From contig NZ_CP037952.1 of NCBI RefSeq assembly GCF_004358345.1, positions 868,001 to 932,000 on the forward strand: 64,000 nt of DNA, in the 5' to 3' direction. The DNA comes from Parashewanella spongiae. Its GTDB lineage: Bacteria; Pseudomonadota; Gammaproteobacteria; Enterobacterales; Shewanellaceae. Positions 30,237-40,188 of this stretch are shown here, in pieces; position 1 is the stretch's first letter, and each line of letters begins with the position of its first letter. The translations under genes were made by a program, and so were the position numbers. The notes below the pieces were generated by a model that made no database searches, had not been told where the DNA came from, and was given only the letters and a program-made list of their open reading frames with translations.

Positions 30237-32258
30237 ATGAAAATATCTGTTGCCAGTCGAGTGATTGGTGGTTTTAGTATTATTACATTGATGTTGATAG
30301 TTCTTGGGGTGTTATCCCATACGAGCAACAGCAGCTCAAAAGAAAGTGCACTTGTTATGCAACAAGTCAGCTTACCTGCTTATAAGTCGACCAGTTTATT
30401 GTCTAAAACATTAAGTGAACAACAACGATTATCCTTAGTCGCTTATCACGAGGTGAATTCTAATAAGCTACCTAAGGTCATTAATGACTTTAGGCTGCAA
30501 GCGCAAACATTTGAATCCCAGCATCGTGCGTTAATCGAGCTAATGAGCTCAAACGATCAATTCACTCATAGTTTGAATCAGGCAGGCCAACAGTTTGAAC
30601 AATTCAGACGAGCCAGCAATCAGATGTTAGAACAACATCAACAAGCACGTTTATTACAAGAAAGTATTATTCAGCAAGCGGATAGATTAGAAACGCTTAC
30701 TGATGATACGTCTTCTCTATTACTGGATTTGATTGATTTTGAAACCAGTGACGATGCTCAACTAAGAGATATTGCAGCGACTGCCGCTTCGATAGATCAA
30801 AGTTTGATCAGTATGATCACGGCTATTCAAGATCTTGTTAAGAGCAAAGAGAAAAAACATTACCAAGTGGTCTCTAAGGAACTGAATTTTAGTGTGAGTG
30901 ATATTCGTGAAAAGAAAGATTATCTTCAAAGACAGAATGTTTCGGGCGAAGTTGAAGATACACTAAAACAAATCACGACAGAGCTTGAAAAAGTAATAAA
31001 TGCCTTAGCTGGGAGTAACGCGCTTACTTCACTGAAAGATAAGCAAATTAATACGGAACTCACTACAAAGCAGCATTTTAAATCAACGGAAAGCTTTGCT
31101 AGTTCGTTATCTAAAACCTTGCAAAATCTCAATACTCAAATTGACGAGTTTAGTGAAGGCATCAATATGCAAGCGATCGCTGACATAGACAGTGCAAGCT
31201 TCACGACAAAAATTGTAGAAGCCATTGCATTCATTGTCGCTGTTGTTGTCAGTTGGGCTGTTGTGGTGCCATTGAGAACATCATTAAATGAAGTCAATCA
31301 TGCGTTGCAAGTATTAGCCTCTGGTGACTTAACTCATAAGCTTGATGATTCCGGACATGATGAATTTGCTACACTAGCGGTAAATTGTAATAAGTTGGTT
31401 GATAGCCTTCGCTCGGTGGTAACAGGAATACTTGATCGCTCAACACAACTTGCAGCGGCTGCGGAAGAAACGTCATCAATTACCATGCAAACGACAGCTG
31501 GTATTAAGCAACAGAAAGAACAAGTCGATTTAGCGGCAACCGCAACAACAGAGCTTAACTCTAGCGCCCAACAAGTTTCTGAAAGTGCTGAGCAAGCGTT
31601 ACTACAAATTAAGCAAGCCGATGAAGAAGCCAAACACATTCGTGAAATAGCAGAAGATAATAAACAAACCATTTTAGCCTTAGCTGACGAAGTGACTAAA
31701 GCGGGGCAAGTGATCAATAAAGTGCATTCTGATAGCGCGTCCATTGGTTCTATTTTGGATGTTATTAGAGGCATTGCCGAGCAAACTAACCTATTAGCAT
31801 TGAACGCTGCTATTGAAGCAGCACGAGCAGGCGAGCAGGGTCGTGGTTTTGCTGTAGTAGCTGATGAAGTCAGAAACTTAGCATCACGTACTCAAGAGTC
31901 GACCAGTGAAATTCAACAAATGATTGAAGTACTGCAACAAGGGACTGAACAAGCGGTTAAAGTCATGGATGTGGGGCGTGCACAAGCCAGCAGTTGTGTG
32001 GAAAAGACTGAGCAAGCCAACCAAGCACTTGAAGCTATTAGTGATTCTGTGCATAAGGCTTATGATTCTGGTAGCCATATTGCCAATGCCGCGCAAGAGC
32101 AAAACTTGGTCAGCCATCAGGCTTCTGAAAAATTAGAATACATAGCAGCGATTTCTCAAGAAACAGCAGTCGGTGCCGATCAAACCGCAGTATCGAGCCA
32201 TCAAGTGGCTCAATTAGCAGAAGAGCTGCAAGTTTCAGTCGGTGAATTTAAAGTGTAA
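30237..32258 (+). CDS. methyl-accepting chemotaxis protein
   Basis: A 673-residue transmembrane chemoreceptor. Order: membrane helix about residues 8-28, a long helical periplasmic sensor (about 30-320), a second membrane helix ([16 protein letters not shown]), a HAMP domain ([20 protein letters not shown]) and the cytoplasmic signalling domain with the conserved hairpin tip [20 protein letters not shown]. The ligand is unknown. GGAG lies just before the ATG. Single-gene unit ended by a strong terminator. Confidence 0.95.
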   Translation: MKISVASRVIGGFSIITLMLIVLGVLSHTSNSSSKESALVMQQVSLPAYKSTSLLSKTLSEQQRLSLVAYHEVNSNKLPKVINDFRLQAQTFESQHRALIELMSSNDQFTHSLNQAGQQFEQFRRASNQMLEQHQQARLLQESIIQQADRLETLTDDTSSLLLDLIDFETSDDAQLRDIAATAASIDQSLISMITAIQDLVKSKEKKHYQVVSKELNFSVSDIREKKDYLQRQNVSGEVEDTLKQITTELEKVINALAGSNALTSLKDKQINTELTTKQHFKSTESFASSLSKTLQNLNTQIDEFSEGINMQAIADIDSASFTTKIVEAIAFIVAVVVSWAVVVPLRTSLNEVNHALQVLASGDLTHKLDDSGHDEFATLAVNCNKLVDSLRSVVTGILDRSTQLAAAAEETSSITMQTTAGIKQQKEQVDLAATATTELNSSAQQVSESAEQALLQIKQADEEAKHIREIAEDNKQTILALADEVTKAGQVINKVHSDSASIGSILDVIRGIAEQTNLLALNAAIEAARAGEQGRGFAVVADEVRNLASRTQESTSEIQQMIEVLQQGTEQAVKVMDVGRAQASSCVEKTEQANQALEAISDSVHKAYDSGSHIANAAQEQNLVSHQASEKLEYIAAISQETAVGADQTAVSSHQVAQLAEELQVSVGEFKV

Positions 32259-32278
32259 TGCTTCTTTATTCAATCGAG

Positions 32279-32318
32279 GGCCTGCTATGAATACAGTCAT
32301 TGCAGGCCTTTTCTTTTA
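32279..32318 (+). terminator. terminator of the chemoreceptor gene
   Basis: GGCCTGC (32279-32285) pairs with GCAGGCC (32302-32308), followed by TTTTCTTTT, 20 bp after the stop. Confidence 0.85.
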
Positions 32319-32381
32319 TATCACTGAAAATTCTGTAATATCTATCAATATTCATCTTCATATTCTCCAATGAATAACTAA

Positions 32382-32743
32382 TACCAATTACAGTAATTAA
32401 ATGCTCAACTCAGAGCTATGTATGTGCTCAAAGTGCAATCGAAATTGATGAAGACATAGTTGTTATCGATAAACAAAATTGTCGTTATTACATTGCTACG
32501 TCAAGACAATTTTGAGAAGTATTCTTTATAAACCAAAGTTAGCACAGACAAGCTCCCAAAGGGCAAGGCTAAAGGGTTCCATTACTGCGTTACAAGCACT
32601 TGAATTATCCCGACAAAATCACGAAGTGCGTTGAACGCCAGCTTTGTATGGCGGCCGTTAGGGTATATAGTACTTCGAGCTTGTGCCTTGCACTGAAACC
32701 CTTTAGCTCTTGCTGAGTGAGAGATTAATTACTGTAATTGGTA
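32382..32743. mobile_element. MITE family E, complete copy (362 bp)
   Basis: Ends TACCAATTACAGTAATTAA and TTAATTACTGTAATTGGTA, flanked by TAA at 32379-32381 and 32744-32746. It contains a diverged version of the CGACA...TGTCG hairpin module. It is the best uninterrupted E reference in the window. Confidence 0.88.
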
Positions 32744-32810
32744 TAAAAATTTGTTATTGAAACAAAGAGATGGGATCTATTTTTGAATCTTGAACAAAAG
32801 GAATTAAGCA

Positions 32811-32964
32811 ATGACACTTGGTCAGATAATTAAACAAATTAGAGTTGAAAAAGCATTAAGCCAACCAGAACTCGCTGAGAAAATAGGCATAGAACAGTCG
32901 TATTTATCAAAGCTAGAAAATGACAAATCCCTCCCATCGAATGAAATGCTACAAGCTATTCTGT
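32811..32964 (+). pseudogene. 5' part of an XRE-type HTH regulator gene
   Basis: Starts at ATG 32811 behind AAGGAA and encodes an N-terminal Cro/C1-type helix-turn-helix (LSQPELAEKIGIEQSYLSKL). The frame is cut after ...MLQAIL-L by a 2154-bp element and would stop at TAA 32967-32969, leaving a 52-residue HTH-only peptide. Joining base 32964 to 35124 restores the frame: ...MLQAILLAFGIKLEAML.... The truncated peptide might still bind DNA; that is speculation. Confidence 0.85.
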
Positions 32965-33256
32965 TGTAATGAGGTAATAAAGAATCATACTGGGCAATAA
33001 AGATTCATACTAAACAGCTTGAAATGATGATATTTTCAATCCTTGCTAACACACAATTGCCCCAAAACGTGTTTCAACCTTTGTTAGTTACCACTTGTAA
33101 GTTGCTAATTTAATTAACTAAGATTGATAAATTAGCTCGAATAGAGTTTTGGTCAAAACTACTAATTATTAACTTCTCATACGTAGTCTTTTTTAACTAA
33201 AGTAATCGACTATTTTAAACCGTTCGTGGGTGATTCTATCTGAGTGCAGCTTTGGG

Positions 33257-33286
33257 AGTGCGCAATAAGACACGTTATGGTAAATA
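33257..33286. repeat. inner inverted repeat, left arm
   Basis: AGTGCGCA then, after 9 bases, GTTATGGTAAATA. The reverse complement of both words occurs at 34789-34817, so the two arms bracket the Pycsar gene pair within the larger unit. The surrounding 33011-33457 has no gene; AT-rich promoter-like sequence (TGATAAAAT) lies just before the effector gene. Confidence 0.7.
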
Positions 33287-33457
33287 AGACTTAATTTCCA
33301 AAGCAATAAGTGCCTAGTACACACTTTTGGTACTTGTTCTTCCACCTAGGAGGTATGTTGTTTAACTATGTAAGACCCCTATGTCTATGTATAGATAAAT
33401 AATAAGTGATAAAATTCCGCTTAATTGTTCTGTTAGAATCACTAAGGTTACTCCTAG

Positions 33458-33979
33458 ATGGACGAAAAACTTAAGGATATATTTTCAAATATTAATGATT
33501 GGCTGAAATATGCGGAAGCAAAATCTGCAACTTTAATCGCAGGCAATGGTGCATTAATTTGGGGGTTGGTAAGAGTCTCAAAATCCTTTGAACTAAGCTA
33601 TTCCTTCAATATTTGCCTATTAATTTCAGTATTGCTCTGTGTTGCATCTTTAGTGGTATGTTTACTTTCCATTATTCCATCATTAAATATGCCGTGGGAG
33701 GTTAAACCCAAGGGGAAAGCAGATGATGATAATCTTCTATATTTTGCTGACATATCAAAATATACTCCTGTAGCATTCTTAAATGCTTTGGAAACTAAAC
33801 TTGGTTTAAAACATAGTGAATACACGGGGTATCAAAAAGACATTTCCAGTCAGATCATAGTCAACTCAGTAATCGCTAATGCTAAGTATAAAAACTTTCA
33901 GATTGCAATTTGGTTAACTCTATCCGCTTTGATAACTCCGATTGGAGTTTTAGTCATATTTTTAATAAGGAAATCTTAA
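33458..33979 (+). CDS. Pycsar-type membrane effector (PycTM-like)
   Basis: A 173-residue protein with membrane helices at about 24-40, 50-73 and 150-170 and a soluble loop of about 75 residues between the second and third. The N-terminal pattern AEAKSATLIAGNGALI and the long second helix ending SIIPSL resemble the Pycsar effector-domain (DUF5706-like) proteins. In known Pycsar systems a cyclic pyrimidine nucleotide activates the effector, which depolarises the membrane and aborts phage infection. Its stop overlaps the cyclase ATG (TAATG). The assignment rests on architecture and partner, not on a database match. Confidence 0.75.
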   Translation: MDEKLKDIFSNINDWLKYAEAKSATLIAGNGALIWGLVRVSKSFELSYSFNICLLISVLLCVASLVVCLLSIIPSLNMPWEVKPKGKADDDNLLYFADISKYTPVAFLNALETKLGLKHSEYTGYQKDISSQIIVNSVIANAKYKNFQIAIWLTLSALITPIGVLVIFLIRKS

Positions 33980-34707
33980 TGAAGGATGGGATTGTTTCAA
34001 AGGTCAAGCAAATTATCGATGATAGTTTTGACGTCACAGATATTACAGATGTCCCCAATATAGACGATACTCGGTTAACTTTTGGCAATAAAGGTTTGCG
34101 ATTTGAAGCGACAACCTTGTTTATTGACATGAGGGGATCCACTGCTGTTCTAAATAATCATAATCGGACTACCGTAGCCAAGATACATAAAGCATATTTT
34201 CACACAATAGTTACGATAGCTAAGAACCTTGGTGGAGAGGTGCGAAGTTTTAATGGTGATGGTATGTTGGTGTTCTTTCAAGGGACTTCAAAAGTCACAT
34301 TGAGCAACGCAGTTGAAGCAGCCATGAAAATGAAATGGATGCTCTCTTCCTCTGATTCTGAAGTTAAAAAAAAGATGGAAAAATATTCTACTGTCGATTT
34401 TGGTATTGGAATTGATGATGGAAAAATACTCTGCGCAAAGGTAGGTATTGCTGGTGCCGATAATAGAGATTTAGTTTGGATTGGTAATGCTGTAAATAAG
34501 TCGGTAAAGGTAGGTGATATGTTACACGGTAATATAGGCATATCATCATATGTGTATAGTAATTTACTCGATCGAGTGAAATATTATACAGAAAAGGATA
34601 TATGGGGCCATGAAGTTCAGAAAGATATGTGGCAGTCCGCATACTTCGAATACAACGGGAAGCAGGAGTTGTATTATTTCACTACTTATCATTGGGTTGT
34701 GTCGTGA
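33979..34707 (+). CDS. class III nucleotidyl cyclase, Pycsar PycC-like
   Basis: A 242-residue stand-alone class III cyclase domain. Metal-binding aspartates are D50 in LFIDMRGS and D94 in FNGDGMLVFF; the substrate/transition-state strand is LVWIGNAVNKSVKVG with N173 and, three residues on, K177 where adenylyl cyclases usually have Arg. Soluble, with no sensor or membrane domain. Being a minimal cyclase coupled to a small membrane protein is the arrangement of Pycsar (cCMP or cUMP signalling). The frame extends upstream to 33910, but ATG 33979 follows AAGG and is coupled to the effector stop. Nucleotide specificity cannot be read here. Confidence 0.8.
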   Translation: MKDGIVSKVKQIIDDSFDVTDITDVPNIDDTRLTFGNKGLRFEATTLFIDMRGSTAVLNNHNRTTVAKIHKAYFHTIVTIAKNLGGEVRSFNGDGMLVFFQGTSKVTLSNAVEAAMKMKWMLSSSDSEVKKKMEKYSTVDFGIGIDDGKILCAKVGIAGADNRDLVWIGNAVNKSVKVGDMLHGNIGISSYVYSNLLDRVKYYTEKDIWGHEVQKDMWQSAYFEYNGKQELYYFTTYHWVVS

Positions 34708-34788
34708 TTCTAACAAGTTGTTTCACACGGATAATTTACTCGCTCCGCTCATAAATTACCGATGAGCAAAGCGTTTTAATTCAAAACC

Positions 34789-34817
34789 TATTTACCATAA
34801 CCGCCGTTGTGCGCACT
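34789..34817. repeat. inner inverted repeat, right arm
   Basis: TATTTACCATAAC and TGCGCACT, reverse complements of the left arm at 33257-33286. Between the cyclase stop and this arm is an imperfect hairpin (TAATTTA...TAAATTA around 34733-34760). Confidence 0.7.
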
Positions 34818-34825
34818 TCTGTTGC

Positions 34826-34852
34826 AAGCCCTAAGTTGTTTTTTTAGGGCTT
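34826..34852 (+). terminator. hairpin downstream of the cyclase gene
   Basis: AAGCCCTAA pairs with TTAGGGCTT, with T-rich loop sequence. It follows the right inner arm and may end Pycsar transcription. The rest of the segment to 35118 holds a second hairpin (AAACTTAAGC/GCTCAAGTTT) and no gene. Confidence 0.5.
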
Positions 34853-35123
34853 ATCGTGATTTTGAGCAATTTGATGTTCATAATCTGACTTTAGAGGCAT
34901 TTTTTGCTAATGCTATCGGATGATTATTAATTGAAGCCGAAACACGGAAATGTCCAATAACGTGTTTCGTTCGGTATGATTCTTTATTACTTCATTTTTC
35001 TAGTCAAAATGCCTTTAAGAGCAAATCAGTATGAAACTTAAGCTTTTATAGCTCAAGTTTCAACGTATTAATCAGCTCTACAGAGTAATCGAGGATGAAT
35101 CTTTATTGCCCGACTACATCTGT

Positions 35124-35691
35124 TGGCATTTGGTATCAAGCTTGAAGCCATGCTTTCACTTATAGATTCAAACAGCGAGAAGCAACGTCTCAAACAGATA
35201 CCCATTGTAAATGACTGCTATCAAAACCAAGCTAAGTATAATTTCGAAAAGCAACGGCGTTATTTGTACCTGAGTAGTCTACTGATTATTTTGGGTATCT
35301 GTGTATTTTATGCCGGATTCAGCAAAGAGTTATTCAAAGAAGTTAAATATGAATATAAATCGAGGGGAGTAGTTTTAGAAGGCGAACCAGTTGATATATA
35401 TTGGGATTGGCGCAGTTTTGTCAAAAGAAGCCCGCAGAATATACAAGAACAAAAAAACTAGAAATAGGCAAAAGAAAATCACCAAATACATTGTTGCTAA
35501 CGAGCTATAAAGGGGAGTCTTTTGTTACTGAAACTGAAGGGGGAAGAAGGCTGTATTATTTAAATAATGATGACGATGGTGGTGTAAAGCAGATACCTGA
35601 TATTAGAAATTTGTACATAAAAGTTATTGGCTTATTCTTGCTCTGCTCAGGTGTATTTGGCTTCGTGCTTGAGCAAAAACTATTTAAGTAA
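35124..35691 (+). pseudogene. 3' part of the HTH membrane-regulator gene, with a frameshift
   Basis: Continues the gene begun at 32811. It encodes a linker (AFGIKLEAMLSLIDSNSEK), a membrane helix (YLSSLLIILGICVFYAG) and, after a TAG at 35459-35461, a second segment in the -1 frame ending with another membrane helix (VIGLFLLCSGVFGFVLEQ). The shift sits at A_AAA_AAC (35452-35458) immediately before the stop, a classical -1 slippery heptamer. It may be programmed frameshifting, a homopolymer indel, or decay after disruption. Read through, the intact product would be about 240 residues: HTH plus two membrane helices. A start at ATG 35150 could still give a headless protein. Confidence 0.7.
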
Positions 35692-35704
35692 CCAGAAATA
35701 TAAA

Positions 35705-35728
35705 GAAGCCACTAAAAATAGTGGCTTC
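35705..35728 (-). terminator. terminator of the DUF3718-like gene
   Basis: GAAGCCACTA and TAGTGGCTTC form a perfect 10-bp stem, followed on the minus strand by a T-rich tail. It is 15 bp beyond the stop of the minus-strand gene. Confidence 0.75.
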
Positions 35729-35743
35729 AAGTACATGAGCATT

Positions 35744-36112
35744 TTATAGCTTGAGTTTAGACTTTAGTGCCGCAGTAATTGGGCTGTCGGCATGTCCATT
35801 TGCATTCGCCCAGTCCCATACTTTGCTTTGAGTCAACGCTTTACTTGAAACACGCTTTACGATGTATTCACCAACTTCATCAGCACTGCTTGAGTAAGCG
35901 GTTTGCAATAAGTTGTTGCTATTACATTTTAGATCGGCATAGATATTTCTTAAGGTAATGCGACCTTCTTTTAGTTTTTTACGTAAGCGACTTTTATCAT
36001 TATCTTTCACATAGCTACAAACACTGATTAAAAGTTGTTCGTTAGCATGAGAGGTTGGAACGATGAACGATGTGGCAATCAGAACCACTCCAGCGAGGAT
36101 AATACTACGCAT
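35744..36112 (-). CDS. small exported DUF3718-like protein
   Basis: 122 residues from ATG 36112, chosen because GGAG lies 6 bp upstream; the frame opens four codons earlier. A signal peptide ends in TSHA, giving a mature protein starting NEQLL. It has two cysteines (SVCSYVKDN and DLKCNSNN) and the spacing RLRKKL...ITLRNIYADLKCN...LLQTA reminiscent of DUF3718 proteins from Shewanella-type bacteria. Periplasmic, of unknown function. Confidence 0.75.
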   Translation of the reverse strand: MRSIILAGVVLIATSFIVPTSHANEQLLISVCSYVKDNDKSRLRKKLKEGRITLRNIYADLKCNSNNLLQTAYSSSADEVGEYIVKRVSSKALTQSKVWDWANANGHADSPITAALKSKLKL

Positions 36113-36176
36113 CTGATACTCCATAGGGGCGAGAGTTTAGTTATTAATGTTATAAAGTGACAAAAAACGCTTTAAT

Positions 36177-36659
36177 TTAACATTTTTTAACTAAAGTTAA
36201 AAATCTATATTCAATACCTTTATCATTCACTTTATTAGTGCAACTTATCTGTAACCAGTTGCCGTCATCCCAATATGGAAAATAGGTATCTCCTGCAACA
36301 TCAATGTTTATTTGGGTTAGATACAGCTTGTCCGCTTGTGGAAGTAGAGCTTCATAGAGCTGTCCGCCACCGATAACCACTAATTCATCACATGTACCTA
36401 CAAGCTCTTTAGCTTGCTCAAAACTCGATACGACACTGATGCCTTCTTGAGCATAATCAGGTTGGCGACTGATAACAATATTGTGTCGACCCGGTAAAGG
36501 GCTACCAATTGATTCAAAGGTTTTTCTTCCCATCACAATAGGTTTGTTCATCGTCATGGCTTTGAAATGCTTAAGATCTTCGGGTAAATGCCATGGCATT
36601 TTATTGTCTTTTCCTATGACTCGGTTTACCGTCATAGCTGCAATCATTGCGATTTGCAT
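36177..36659 (-). CDS. folA: dihydrofolate reductase
   Basis: Reduces dihydrofolate to tetrahydrofolate with NADPH; trimethoprim target. 160 residues with IAAMTVNRVIGKDNKMPWHL (Met20-loop region and Trp), catalytic Asp replaced in position by the usual E/D in HLPEDLKHFK, MGRKTFESIG, and the C-terminal GGGQLYEALL. Length matches chromosomal FolA. The MITE A copy lies 33 bp upstream of its start. Confidence 0.95.
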   Translation of the reverse strand: MQIAMIAAMTVNRVIGKDNKMPWHLPEDLKHFKAMTMNKPIVMGRKTFESIGSPLPGRHNIVISRQPDYAQEGISVVSSFEQAKELVGTCDELVVIGGGQLYEALLPQADKLYLTQINIDVAGDTYFPYWDDGNWLQISCTNKVNDKGIEYRFLTLVKKC

Positions 36660-36692
36660 AATTTCTTCCTGAAAATGTTCATTATTGGACTA

Positions 36693-36986
36693 GGGGCTGT
36701 TTATCTTTCGTGATTATTTTTTGCAGCGATAAATTGGTCGTTTTATACAAGACAGAGCTTGTGCGGTTTGGTATTATCGACATACAAAACTGTCGTTACT
36801 TCGTTTCCAAATAAGCAAGCGATAACGCAGTAGAAATGACCAATTTACGCTGTCTTAGATGCTTTTGAGCGTTCACTGTTCTGTGTTGTAACCCGTTTAC
36901 TTAGATGACTAAGCTTCACTGCTTACGCCTTGAACAGATAAACACTCAAATAGCACAAAATTTAATCCTGAAAGATAAACAGCCCC
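36693..36986. mobile_element. MITE family A, copy 1 (294 bp)
   Basis: Terminal inverted repeats GGGGCTGTTTATCTTTC and GAAAGATAAACAGCCCC, flanked by TA dinucleotides (36691-36692, 36987-36988). A TA target duplication is the mark of IS630/Tc1-mariner-type transposition. It carries the 31-bp hairpin module. No coding sequence. Confidence 0.88.
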
Positions 36987-37012
36987 TAGCATGTTACTGA
37001 AATAGTATTGAT

Positions 37013-37039
37013 AAAAAAGAGAGCCAAAAGTAGGCTCTC
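37013..37039 (-). terminator. terminator of obgE
   Basis: GAGAGCC and GGCTCTC form a 7-bp stem followed on the minus strand by six T, 17 bp beyond the obgE stop. Confidence 0.8.
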
Positions 37040-37055
37040 ATGAATACTGTTTTTA

Positions 37056-38252
<1,197 letters not shown>

Positions 38253-38285
38253 TTATACTCTTTCTTAAAATGCATCTAAAGCTCA

Positions 38286-38316
38286 GAAAAACAAAAGCCC
38301 CGCCAAAGGCAGGGCT
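38286..38316 (-). terminator. terminator between rpmA and obgE
   Basis: AGCCCTGCC/GGCGGGGCT stem (read on the minus strand) followed by TTTTGTTTTT, 26 bp after the rpmA stop. It would partly separate the ribosomal-protein pair from obgE. Confidence 0.8.
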
Positions 38317-38342
38317 AATTTATGTAGCAGTTGAAGTTTAAA

Positions 38343-38600
<258 letters not shown>

Positions 38601-38613
38601 TTAGACTCCTAAT

Positions 38614-38925
38614 TTATGCTGTAATAGCAGTTATTTTAACTTCAGTGAACCATTGACGGTGACCCATAGTCTTGTCATGGTGCTTACGACGTTGGAACTT
38701 AACGATGCGAACTTTTTCACCGCGACCGTGGTTAACAACTTCAGCAACAACTTTGCCACCAGCAACTAATGGTGAACCTACATGAACATTTTCACCGTCA
38801 GCAACCAAAAGTACTTGGTCAAATTCAATGGTTTCGCCTGTAGCGACTTCTAATTTTTCTAAACGTACTACGTGGCCTTTAGCAACTCTGTGTTGCTTGC
38901 CGCCACTTTGAAAAACAGCGTACAT
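38614..38925 (-). CDS. rplU: 50S ribosomal protein L21
   Basis: 103 residues, [17 protein letters not shown] at the start and [16 protein letters not shown] near the end, both diagnostic of L21. First gene of the rplU-rpmA-obgE cluster, divergent from ispB as in E. coli. Confidence 0.98.
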   Translation of the reverse strand: MYAVFQSGGKQHRVAKGHVVRLEKLEVATGETIEFDQVLLVADGENVHVGSPLVAGGKVVAEVVNHGRGEKVRIVKFQRRKHHDKTMGHRQWFTEVKITAITA

Positions 38926-39200
38926 AGCTATTTTACTCCGAGATCGTTAGTGCACTGCGCACGGTATGCGTCAATGGACTACAAAAATTTTTAATGACAA
39001 TGGTCGCGGATTTTACGTGAAGAATATAAAGTTGACAAGCCTTTAATGGCAAAGATTAATAAACATCTGATGAGTTTATGCAAAAGCGAGGTAAAAGCTG
39101 TCTTATGGCGTAAATTTAGGTAAAATCCAGTTAATTTACTTACTATATGATTTACATTGGAGTGGCTCAATTGCGTTACTCCCATAAACTAGAGTCTACT

Positions 39201-40172
39201 ATGGATTTAAACGCCATTCGAGCGCTGGCTGATACTGATATGAAAGCAGTGGATCAGCTAATTTATAAGCAGTTAGAGTCAGATGTTGCACTAATCAGTC
39301 AACTCGGATTTTACATCGTCAATAGTGGCGGTAAGCGTTTAAGGCCTTTATTGTCAATTTTAGCGGCAAAAGCGGTCGACTATTCGGGAAACGATCATTT
39401 AAAACTTGCTGCGATCGTAGAATTTATTCATACCGCGTCATTACTTCATGATGATGTCGTTGATGAGTCAATGATGCGCCGTGGTCGTCAAACAGCCAAT
39501 GCTATGTTTGGTAATAGCGCATCTGTTTTAGTGGGTGATTTCTTATATACTCGCTCATTTCAAATGATGACAGAGCTCAATAGCTTAAAAGTACTGAGGA
39601 TACTGGCTGATACCACAAATGTACTTGCTGAAGGCGAGGTGATGCAATTGATGAACCTCAATGAGCCTGATACCAGTGAAGAAAACTATATGCGCGTCAT
39701 TTACTGTAAGACCGCAAGATTATTTGAAGCGGCAACTCAGTTAGGCGGAGTGTTAGCCGACGTTGATGAATCGACAGAAAAAGCACTGGGTGAGTACGGT
39801 AAATATCTAGGTACAGCGTTTCAGATCACTGACGATCTTTTGGATTATACCGCCGACAGTGAGGAGCTAGGCAAAAACATTGGCGACGATTTAGCTGAAG
39901 GCAAACCAACGCTACCACTGATCTACGCTTTAGCTCATGGAAATCCAGACGAACAAAAGCTGATCCGTAGTGTGATCGAAAAAGCCGATGGAACGCAAGT
40001 CATCGATCAAGTGATAAAGGCCTTTAAGCGTACTGGAGCATTGGAGTACACTCAAAAGCGCGCAGAAGAAGAGTCAGATAAAGCCATATTAGCTCTGAAT
40101 GTTTTACCTGAGAGCGATTATAAACTTGCGCTACTTTCTCTAGCTAAGATTGCGGTTAAACGCTCAAGCTAA
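39201..40172 (+). CDS. ispB: octaprenyl diphosphate synthase
   Basis: Trans-prenyltransferase making the C40 side chain of ubiquinone/menaquinone. 323 residues from ATG 39201 (MDLNAIRAL), the same length as E. coli IspB; the frame opens 18 codons earlier without support. The two aspartate-rich motifs are LLHDDVVDES and FQITDDLLDYT. Divergent from rplU with about 275 bp between. Confidence 0.95.
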   Translation: MDLNAIRALADTDMKAVDQLIYKQLESDVALISQLGFYIVNSGGKRLRPLLSILAAKAVDYSGNDHLKLAAIVEFIHTASLLHDDVVDESMMRRGRQTANAMFGNSASVLVGDFLYTRSFQMMTELNSLKVLRILADTTNVLAEGEVMQLMNLNEPDTSEENYMRVIYCKTARLFEAATQLGGVLADVDESTEKALGEYGKYLGTAFQITDDLLDYTADSEELGKNIGDDLAEGKPTLPLIYALAHGNPDEQKLIRSVIEKADGTQVIDQVIKAFKRTGALEYTQKRAEEESDKAILALNVLPESDYKLALLSLAKIAVKRSS

Positions 40173-40188
40173 AATACATTCCTAGTTG

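Larger units (their letters stand above)
32965..35118. mobile_element. 2154-bp transposon-like unit carrying a Pycsar pair
   Basis: The ends are inverted repeats starting 5'-TGTA, 20 of 26 positions identical (left 32965-32990, right 35093-35118), and the unit is flanked by the 5-bp direct repeat TCTGT (32960-32964 and 35119-35123). Extra copies of the terminal word lie inside: GGGCAATAAAGATTCAT directly repeated at 32992-33008, and GTATGATTCTTTATTAC inverted at 34974-34990. No transposase is encoded; the cargo is two genes. 5-bp duplications, TG...CA ends and multiple end sites are known from Tn7-, Tn5053- and Mu-type transposons. I infer a non-autonomous relative mobilised in trans. Confidence 0.82.

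Noticed and set aside
33348-33402. Strong AGGAGGT followed by ATG and a 15-codon frame upstream of the membrane effector
   Set aside because: The spacing between the ribosome site and ATG is about zero, and the peptide shows no leader-like feature.
34708-34820. Imperfect hairpin after the cyclase that resembles an integron attC site
   Set aside because: No matching core sites in direct orientation; the related words at 33257 and 34789 are inverted to each other, and no integrase is present.
35401-35691. Separate 96-residue gene in the -1 frame
   Set aside because: No independent start or ribosome site; it makes sense only as the continuation of the preceding frame through the slippery heptamer.
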